Notes under the pieces: model-generated
The model's input: only the letters and a program-made list of their open reading frames with translations
The model's database searches: none
Told to the model about the DNA's origin: nothing
Part shown: positions 56,148 to 64,000 of the stretch, one piece after another
Layout: every line of letters starts with the position of its first letter
Position numbering within the stretch: the stretch's first letter is position 1
DNA from: Daldinia sp. FL1419
Lineage: Eukaryota > Ascomycota > Sordariomycetes > Xylariales > Hypoxylaceae
DNA: 64,000 nt
Assembly (NCBI GenBank): GCA_025201765.1
Contig: MU623424.1
Span: 96,184 to 160,183, forward strand
Reading direction: 5' to 3'
Translations under genes and position numbers: made by a program

Positions 56148-58136
56148 TCACAAGACCAAACCGTGCCCGCCACTCGTGTAGAGGCCCTGCCATCTTTCCT
56201 CGACCGTCGCCACTTTGTCTTTCACGCTCTCGATCTCCGCTTCTAATTCCTCAACGTTCCGCGTCAAAGCGCTGACCTCTTCGAACCGCCTCGCGCCGTG
56301 TGCTCCGCTGATCATAGTCTGCACCATATACTTCTGCTCTTCTAGGACGATCAACCGCTCACGCAGCTCTTTCTCCTCCGTTTCCAACGCAGACACAGCT
56401 GTACTAGCCTCGCTAGTTTGACTAGCAGTCTCTAGCATATCATTACCGTTGCGAAGGGGGCTCGCTACATGTCCACTAGTGAGCAAGCGGTTCTTCGCGG
56501 AACTAGAACTAGAGCTGGACCCATTGTGTTTTAGCATCCGCGGCAGATTCTTCAGCGGTAGCATATGCATGTGTAGAAACGCGGAAGCTGCTTGGTGAAT
56601 AGCCTTTTGCAATTGACGTTGCGTTGGACTGTCAGTTTTCATGTCACGAATTCGCCGAGCTGCCACGTCGTATTTAGTAAAGCTGTCAGTAAGCCGCTTC
56701 CTGATTTTGGATGCCTCTTGAATCTGCGCATGGCTTGGTGGGCGACTCTCGTCCTGTAGCGGTAGAAGAGCTTTTTGGAAAGTAGGTAGTATAAGTTGGA
56801 TGCCTCGTTCAAATTGCTTCAGCGTCTCGTATGCCCTTTGGTCGGGTGGCTTGTGTACAATAGATTCAACAAAGTCTCGTTTCGAGAATATGGTAGACTT
56901 GCAATCACGACACATGCGGATATCGACACTTATAGGACTTTCCCCTCTCGACTTTTCCGAAGCAGGAACCGACGGACTTGTGACACTCAACCCTACCTCG
57001 GATGAGCAATTAGTCTGGGGATCTGCGCATACCACCCGCCCACATATTCGACAATGATGCCTCCTGAACGTCCAAGTAAATTCCTGCTGACAGAATCTAC
57101 ACTTCGGAACCTTCCCGTCATCTTCCCACGTTACAACCGACTGTTCTATCGCCTTCCGCTGATTCCTTTGCGTGGCCAGGGGCGATAGCAGACCCGCACC
57201 ACCACCTGCCCCTGCTTCTTCGGGTAAGTGAGAAAGCAACTGGGTAAGCTTGGTAAGCCTCTTTTCTAATCGCGATATCTCTAGAGTTTGCCTATCGACT
57301 CTTCTCCTGCGTATCGATGTGAATTCTTGTGTGTGATCTCTTACTAGCCCGTTATGATTGTTGTATCCGTCCCTTGACTTGTAGCACGTTTCACACACTC
57401 TATACCAATAACCCCTCACCGGTTCATGTGAGGCCGACCTCGACAATTTCATCTGGTACATCGTATGCTCTTCACAGAACAACCTCCCGCATTGTCTGCA
57501 ATTGATACTACCATTTACAGCTCCTAATCGCTTTCCACAGGCCGGGTCAGTGCATAGATCATTTATACCCTGTCGCTGCCAGTGAGTTTTAGTGATTATA
57601 TCGTCGGGATCCAAGGGGGAATCGGGAACGGAGGTCTTGTTTGCCCTGCCAGCGATTGTCGTAGGGGGTGGAAGCGATTCGTTAGACTCGAAGACTTCGA
57701 GGCCCCGAAGTTTCTGGTTGATCAGGGAGAGAGGTTGGAATTTCTTTGCCTTAAGAACCTGCTTGTCTATCCAAGATTTGACTTCATCCTGTTCGAAGCC
57801 AGGCAGCTCCTGGTGGGCGTCGTCGATATGACGGTTTAATTGCAACAAGGTCAACATCTCTTCCTCGCATATAGGACATACGAGTTTAGAGCCTGGCCGA
57901 CCACCAGTACTCGGCCCTCCTAGACTGATGTTGGAAGCTAAATCCTGTGCAAAGCTGGTTAAAGGGCTCGGGGTGCCGGGAGAGATGGATGTAGCGGGAG
58001 AGCCAATAGACAAGGTACTATCGGACGGAGCAGATGGGCTGGCAGCTCTCTCCTTCTGGATAGCTGGAGGCGCTGGGGGGGCCAACCCCTTCCCGCTACC
58101 AAGTATCCTCCCTCCACCGAGCCTACGACCGGACAT
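56148..58136 (-). CDS. PEP7: Pep7/Vac1-type FYVE protein (rabenosyn-5 homologue)
   Basis: This single-exon gene encodes 662 residues. Order: a Pro/Ser-rich head, then a C2H2 finger (CPICEEEMLTLLQLNRHIDDAH, Cys87/Cys90/His103/His108). A first, divergent FYVE-like finger (about 195-260, INCRQCGRLFC) follows, and then a second canonical FYVE finger (about 345-415) with the PI3P-binding RRHHCRICG motif and a final CRDC. The C-terminal helices (about 420-500 and 590-650) form coiled coils that in the family bind Rab5-type GTPases and Vps45. Pep7/Vac1 tethers Golgi-derived vesicles to endosomes marked with PI3P and Vps21, and is needed for sorting to the vacuole. The C2H2-FYVE-FYVE layout is diagnostic. 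A Ser run (NGSSSSSSSAK) sits near 550. Confidence 0.92.
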   Translation of the reverse strand: MSGRRLGGGRILGSGKGLAPPAPPAIQKERAASPSAPSDSTLSIGSPATSISPGTPSPLTSFAQDLASNISLGGPSTGGRPGSKLVCPICEEEMLTLLQLNRHIDDAHQELPGFEQDEVKSWIDKQVLKAKKFQPLSLINQKLRGLEVFESNESLPPPTTIAGRANKTSVPDSPLDPDDIITKTHWQRQGINDLCTDPACGKRLGAVNGSINCRQCGRLFCEEHTMYQMKLSRSASHEPVRGYWYRVCETCYKSRDGYNNHNGLVRDHTQEFTSIRRRRVDRQTLEISRLEKRLTKLTQLLSHLPEEAGAGGGAGLLSPLATQRNQRKAIEQSVVTWEDDGKVPKCRFCQQEFTWTFRRHHCRICGRVVCADPQTNCSSEVGLSVTSPSVPASEKSRGESPISVDIRMCRDCKSTIFSKRDFVESIVHKPPDQRAYETLKQFERGIQLILPTFQKALLPLQDESRPPSHAQIQEASKIRKRLTDSFTKYDVAARRIRDMKTDSPTQRQLQKAIHQAASAFLHMHMLPLKNLPRMLKHNGSSSSSSSAKNRLLTSGHVASPLRNGNDMLETASQTSEASTAVSALETEEKELRERLIVLEEQKYMVQTMISGAHGARRFEEVSALTRNVEELEAEIESVKDKVATVEERWQGLYTSGGHGLVL

Positions 58137-59279
58137 GTTGGGCTTCTTCTAAAATCCCTATATTTGCAAAGCCATGAGGACGTTGGATCCCTATAACTAC
58201 TTCCGGAACTCGTAAGGGGAGATGTCGAGAATATTTGGACGTCGAGACGTGAATGCTGGTATCGAGATCGGAATCGAAACTAGAATCGGAATCGAAATTG
58301 AAATTGAAATTGAAATTGCAGCTCTGATCTGAGGGGGTGCGATTTGATACTGCAAATGATAATTCCAATTTGCCCATTAGATCACCCAGATGATGTTCCT
58401 AATTCGCGGTTGTTGGTCACGGCTTTGATATATGTGCGTCCTAGAGCTGATGTTATTTGGAATTTGGAATTTGGTACTTGGAGATTGATGGTTGATGGTT
58501 GGCGGTTGGCGGTTTGAGAGTTGCGGCGCAAGGCAGAAAAGGATGCAAAGTACCTAACCTACTGTAGGTACCTTCTATTAAAGTAACGGCCGTGGTAGGT
58601 AGGTAGACCTTCGATACGGCAGGGACAACCTGATTAGCTTAAACGTTAAAATTCTTAGTATAAAACGTGTATTTTCCAATTTATCGGAAACAGGATTATT
58701 CTAGTTTAGTAACACACGTACACTCTCAAATAATCTCTCTTTTTCTACCTTCAGGGGACATGTAGGTACTTACGTAGACCTAATGTACCGAGTATAGGTA
58801 AATATATACATACCTAGTTACCTTAGGTACATAGTATGTACTATATAAGTATTACCTCCTGATCTTATCTACAATTACCTTGTACACTGGTTATCGATAT
58901 GACGTATAGTTATCGAGTACCATAAGCTTTATATTACTGGACATTATTACCATCTTTTTTCTTCTTGTCGCAGCGTATCAAAACTCTCGACGCTCATTAT
59001 TCGTTCACTCTCTCCGATTTGAACCTTTTCGGAGAAATACGCGTACCTAAGATAATGGTAAATCAAAACAAATACTAATGCTTTAATTCATCACAACCTC
59101 CTTTTTATCTTCCTCGTTTGCTTATTTTTTCTTCTTTATAAAAAATTTATAACAAATATATAACAAATTAAACTAATTCACCCTTTGAGCTTTTGACGGG
59201 TTTGCACATGACTATCTGCCTCATACATATGACGATCATGCAGTAACTTGTTGGAGCTCGAAGCTAGTTGAATCATAGA
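58137..59279. other. Divergent upstream region of PEP7 and MET8 genes
   Basis: This 1.1-kb shared promoter region carries a GAAATT/GAATCG-type hexamer microsatellite at about 58262-58318 close to the PEP7 start, TTGGAATT and GGTTGGCG-like short repeats near 58460-58510, and TACC/AGGTA repeats at 58550-58610 and 58765-58835. T/C-rich DNA near 59095-59145 lies in the MET8 promoter. No gene is seen. Confidence 0.55.
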
Positions 59280-59481
59280 ATGACGAGTAATAATAACAAG
59301 GACAAGTTTCAACCAGTCCAAGGAGGTGGGAGTTTGATTCTGGCCTGGCAGGTCAAGAATAAAAATGTTCTAGTTATCGGTGGCGGCGAGGTAAGAAAAT
59401 ATTATCCGTTATACAAACACAAATATACCCCGAATCTCGAATCTCGGAATCCTCAATCCCTCAATTCCTTCTACTTTTTTT

Positions 59482-59517
<36 letters not shown>

Positions 59518-60271
59518 ACACCCCCTTTTACAAGACAAAGGCTGATATTATACCTATTGTTGTCTTGCTTAGGTCGCGGCTGGCCGTATTCTCAACGTCC
59601 TCAACGCCGATGCCAACGTCACAGTTGTAAGCCCATCCTCTGGCCTCAATCCTGAAGTACGCTTTCGCATCGCCAATAACGAGGTCACTTATATCGATCG
59701 CGTATTCCAGCCATCGGACCTAAAAACGTTACCCCCAAGTAATGGTCCTCCTGATATGGTACTCGTCGCCATTGACGATCCTGCTGCTTCGACCCAAATC
59801 TGGAAGCTATGCAAGGAATATCGCATCCCGGCTAACATCGCTGACGTCCCGCCTGAGTGTGATTTCTACTTTGGAAGCGTACACCGCGATGGACCTCTCC
59901 AGATTATGGTCAGTACTAATGGAAAGGGTCCCAGACTCGCCGCTAGTATTAGGAAGTGGATTGGCAGCCAGCTCCCTGTGGGTGTCGGCGACGCTATCGA
60001 GAGGATCGGTGAGCTGCGTACCAGACTACGCCGGATAGCCCCCGAAGCTGATGAGGGTCCTAAGAGGATGCGATGGATGACGAGCGTTAGCGATGCCTAT
60101 AATTGGAATGAAATGTGTGGACTCACAGACGAAGATATAGACAACCTTCTAAAGTTCTACCCGACTAACGACGTCCCTCAGCTAGACATGCTCAAGGCAA
60201 TGCGGGGTGGAAGAGAGCCGGAAGATATTGATGTATTTGATGGTTCTTTTGGATTTAGTGTTGTTGCTTGA
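59280..60271 (+). CDS. MET8: Met8 siroheme synthase (precorrin-2 dehydrogenase / sirohydrochlorin ferrochelatase)
   Basis: Two exons, 59280..59390 and 59573..60271, give 269 residues with a phase-0 join (GGGE then VAAGRI). The ATG at 59280 is chosen because the next in-frame upstream codon is TTG. The N-terminal NAD+ domain starts SLILAWQVKNKNVLVIGGGE and continues VAAGRILNVLNADANVTVVSP. The shared active-site region is NIADVPPECDFYFGSVHRDG, followed by LAASIRKWIG. Met8 oxidises precorrin-2 and inserts iron to make siroheme, the cofactor of sulfite and nitrite reductases. Length is normal for fungal Met8. The 182-bp intron is unusual in holding a T-run joined to an A-run (about 59478-59518), a perfect snap-back homopolymer. 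It is divergent from PEP7. Confidence 0.93.
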
Positions 60272-63200
60272 AGGCAGGCGGCGCAAGGGTTAGGCGGCTG
60301 CCGGAACCCTACTGGAATGCCTTGTTGACTCGGCAGAGATAGTATATCAATCAAGAAGACGTACGAAGTGGCCGCCAGTATTAGCCGTTGCTAATCAAAT
60401 TACCCGTTGTCCGATGCCATGCCGTCGTGCTAGCTTGGCATAGGTAATGAGAAATGGATATCTAGCAACATATAGGTACCTACGCAGCATACCGATATAG
60501 ACCACATCCCAATATGGTGCTATCCTGAACTCACCCCCATAAACCTAGCAGGTTATTCCTATCGTCTAATAGTACACGAAGGAGTTACCCGGGGCTCAGC
60601 CGATATATGCATGCGGCTTTTACTGTCGACTTTGGAGGCTCCTCTGTCTTTTCGTAATCGTTTCCTTCATACTCCTCTCCGCCTGTCTACGATGAAACGT
60701 TCTTAAAATCTACGATAGTCGCCCTCAGGCCCGGTGGGTAGAGAGTAGGCCTAAGAGTGCTCCTACACTAACCAAAGTCTAGCCAAGTTTATATGGTGCA
60801 ATGCCCTGGTGAAGTCGAGAAGAAACAAACCCATGCTACTCTCTTTCATGAGCCCCCATAGAGTATATTACCTAACGCCGCAGATTATCCTGCGGATAGT
60901 TGTATTCCAGAAAGAGCTGCGAAGTGAAAGTGAAGCTAACAGCCTCTCTAATGTCCTTGAGGCTCGGCTGCGATCTCACAAATATAGAGTAAGAGTCGTG
61001 TCCGAAGGTCTTGAGCCGGGCCCAACCCCGACATCGCTTACTACCCAGGCACTTAAGTAGGTAGATAAGGACCTAACATCTAACCTACTACCTACTTGCA
61101 TTAAGCCTCATTATCCCATGGATTAATTAGGATTCACGCACTACTGAAACGTGAGGTTGTAGGCGATAATGGAACTAGCTTTAAACCGGAATTTATCTGG
61201 CTTAAAACGTCAAGTCTAAACGCAAGGCTACCTATATATCTAATATCTAATACCTCAATACCTCAATACCTCAACGTCTCCCCGAAAGAGTCAAGTCACG
61301 GACAATATCATCTTGTTCCCAAAACATCAAGTATAAGGAGTCAAGGATTCTTCATTAACGGGTAGGTATATAGGTATATATATATATATATTCACTCCTT
61401 CTACGAATGTCTTCATTGCCCATGAGACTCTATTAAGAGGCCATTTCCTTTCTTGATTCACCCTGGGCATATTTCTACTCGCCCAATAAAGGAAAACCCC
61501 GGTTACTTTGGTGTGAAAAACCTTCTAAATTAATAAGTTGTGACTAGAAGCTTACCAATCGAATATATATATATCTACCTAGATAGCATTTACTCTAGGT
61601 TAGTTATTGGGGTTAACATGATGTTAGTTTGATTGGGTATCCCTGTTGGTTCTCCCCCCTAGACTAAAAGCTTACGCCAATGACAATGCCAGCCCATCAC
61701 ATTAAGTCAATCATTGATTGTAGATTTCTTTCTATCACAGCCCTACTAGAAGAATCAAGCATAGTTACTCAAGATAATGGACCTCACTTCTTTTCCTATG
61801 AAAGGTAGTTAATAGGAGATATATATATTAGTCGATAGGCCTCCCGTAGCGACTCACGGATCTAGAGAGGTCTTATAACGGGCTTTGGTACTAATTTTAT
61901 AGACAGGTCTCAAGTATTCCGGCTAGGCAGGTACTTAGGTATGTAGCCTCATTCCTGTTTAAAAGTAAATGCCACCTTCTAAAGTTACTAGATAAAAGGA
62001 AATTAAGGCGACTACAAGATCTCTATAGTATCTCTATCGTCTACTCTCTTCTCTGCCCGTAGGGGATACATTTTTTTTTGCTTGGAGCTACCGCATTGGA
62101 TGGAAATGGTCTAGAATACATGAGATTCTGTAAATCTCCGGAAATACAGCACACGCAGGTAGAATGGAGGGGAATAAAAGAGGCGGTCAGCATGTATTCA
62201 AGGTGGTGAATGATGAATGGCGTTCCGAATAGCATGACGATCAAAGCCACAAGCAGAAGAGTGCAGCCAATACATCTCTAAGGATCCGCCTACCAGTATG
62301 GAAAGAGCGGTGATTATGTTCTACGTATTGGATGAATTCACCTCCGAGTAGATTCGGAAGCATCTAAAGCTGGAGAGGGGGGCCCCCTTCCCGGCAAGTA
62401 CGGATCAAAGAAGCAAAGAGACCCTCACCGAGGGCTGCTAGACGAACCAATTTTTAGATATGTTTGGGGTTTCCCTGTAAAATACTTGTACACGAGGGGT
62501 CGGCCGCAGCTCTCTCGCTTAATACTTACTATGCGGGCGTGGATTTGAGAACGTGGCCCAAAAGTAGCATGGCTGCTTTGAATCAAATTCTGACATTTGC
62601 TCTACTTTAACGGTTACAGTAATCCCAAATCTGTTGATGATTATTTCATGACTAGAGATATATACCACTGAAATATAGAATGATCAAGCTATCTACCTAG
62701 CACCTAGCTAATTCATTATGTTGAGTCCCCAAGGTTTGAGATACAATGCACCTAATACTGAATTACCCAGGTATCCATCAGACGGGTACTTACAGATATG
62801 GAAAACGTACGATAGACAAAATGCCTCGCGGTCCATTACCTAGTCTATATCAGTTAACTCCTCCTTTACCCGAGAGCTTTGAAGCATGTCGCCTGTGGCT
62901 GAACCGGCCGATGTGACTGTACGTCCGGACATCTCTCAGAATCCAAACGATGCCTCCATACTAAATACGCACCCAAAATGGTGATGGTGAATATAAAACC
63001 CACGTGTAGCTCACTCATGGAGACTAAGACAATACCTACCTCGCGATGCAGGAGACTTCCCCCCTTTTCCTTTGAAATGCGTGACAAACGAGGGTCGTCG
63101 TTACAGAAACCGGCCGCGCTCTTGAAATTACCAGGAACCAACCGATCAGTTCTCTAGGGCTCACTATATCATAAGACCAGTGGGGAAACGGGAAGCTGCA

Positions 63201-63901
63201 TGCAATAGAAATCGACGAGCTGTTACAGGTTGTTGGGTCCCAGGAGTCCGGTAACAGTTGCACGTAAAGTAATATCAGATCACACATTTCCCTCCGTTTC
63301 CTCAAACCCTTGTTTAGATGACCAAGGGGAACTGGGAAGTCCCAATCCATCTCCCCTCTGCTGGGTTCTGAAAAGGATAATGAGTCACACAGATCTTTAT
63401 ATGGCGGCAATTAGACCGTGTCATGCAATGCCCGGAAAACGAGCCTCCTTGCTAAGTCGGAACAGCTTTTCATTATGGATGGTTTATGGACCGGCTCAAT
63501 GCATCATACTTCGGGCACATGCCGGATTGGAGCATCTTGGTGACTTGGTCTAATTATTTTTATCAAGGTGAGTTCTGCAATAAGCCTTCGTATTGAAAGG
63601 TTTGAAGCATAAGTCTTATGTTAGAATGAAGGCCCTTTGTGTATGTAGATGGGCTGACAGCTTGGTACAATCGAATTTTCGTTTACTATTCGATGCATGG
63701 AAAGCTTCTTGCTAGGTTAGGTTGCTACGCCGTCTCAGAAAGTTTCCCCCTTTTGTTGAAAAAAAAAAAAAGAAAAAAAAAAGAAAAAAAAGTGAGTCGC
63801 ATAGGTAGGTAGGTAGGTATTATGGATGTTAATGCTGTTCCACCAAGTTGCTCGATATTGCATCCTGAACACTAGGTTAGAGGGTTTAGGCGCCACAAGT
63901 C
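60272..63901. other. Gene-poor 3.6-kb right flank
   Basis: No gene is supported. There are TACC/CTAGG repeats near 61053-61095, 61365-61395 (running into an AT microsatellite), 61573-61600 and 63803-63820, and A-rich homopolymers at 63760-63790. Open frames at 60809-61060, 62041-62250, 62866-63410 and 63230-63553 show no recognisable motif or codon-like pattern. They may be noise or remnants. Confidence 0.5.
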
Positions 63902-64000
63902 GGGGGGGGGGGGGGGGGCGCCCCCCCGCGGCAGGCGGGGGGAAAGATGGCGGAAGGGAAGGGGCGGGGGGTTGGGGGGTGTGGGGGGGGGGTGGGTGGG
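63902..64000. other. G-rich terminal stretch, probable sequencing artefact
   Basis: The last 100 bases are almost all G with a few C, A and T, including runs of more than 15 G. This is unlike anything else in the window apart from the poly-G beside the N gap. It may be a contig end built from low-quality reads. It could not be a fungal telomere, whose usual unit TTAGGG is absent. Confidence 0.65.

Noticed and set aside
62866..63410. Two overlapping minus-strand frames of 91 and 124 codons
   Set aside because: No motif, different frames, and no intron logic joining them into one protein.
63902..64000. Telomere at the right end
   Set aside because: There are no TTAGGG repeats. The composition is irregular poly-G.

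Overview
The window is nuclear DNA of a filamentous ascomycete (Pezizomycotina, most probably a Sordariomycete). The reasons are short GT-AG introns of about 45-145 bp with CTRAY-type branch points, a Zn2Cys6 regulator, an APSES/ankyrin cell-cycle factor, a 2EXR protein, an NPS6-type siderophore synthetase, and a long AT-rich block whose decay looks like repeat-induced point mutation (RIP). I cannot name the species. Sixteen protein genes are supported, and most exon joins were checked by reading frame across every junction.

Left third (1-22.6 kb): an NPS6/SidD-like extracellular siderophore synthetase (1271-6592) lies downstream of two exact SREA-type iron GATA sites. It is followed by an unrecognised secreted single-pass membrane protein, an isochorismatase-fold hydrolase, and a head-to-head pair made of a GT4 (SqdX-like) glycosyltransferase and a UDP-glucose 6-dehydrogenase. 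Then come a mitochondrial succinyl-CoA:3-ketoacid CoA-transferase and a probable peroxisomal Pxp2-like protein ending in AKL.

Middle (22.6-44 kb): two Dal5-type (anion:cation symporter) MFS permeases with many introns, a 770-residue Zn2Cys6 regulator and a Rossmann-fold oxidoreductase. This is followed by a 7.5 kb AT-rich island (36522-44016) bounded by a perfect 31-bp inverted repeat. Inside it, a RIP-wrecked non-LTR retrotransposon (zinc-knuckle gag, endonuclease, reverse transcriptase) can still be read on the plus strand.

Right third (44-64 kb): housekeeping genes. These are a GNAT acetyltransferase, an LYR-motif protein, an MBP1-like APSES transcription factor, a CENP-L/Fta1 kinetochore protein, a 2EXR protein, Pep7/Vac1 (two FYVE domains) and Met8 siroheme synthase. 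Between Fta1 and the 2EXR gene lies a 1.16 kb element with roughly 45-bp inverted ends, several minisatellites and an assembly gap. The last 3.7 kb holds no gene I can support and ends in a G-rich stretch that looks like a sequencing or contig-end artefact.

Intergenic DNA throughout is peppered with TACCTAGG/AGGTACCT palindromic simple repeats. No rRNA, tRNA or CRISPR array was recognised.
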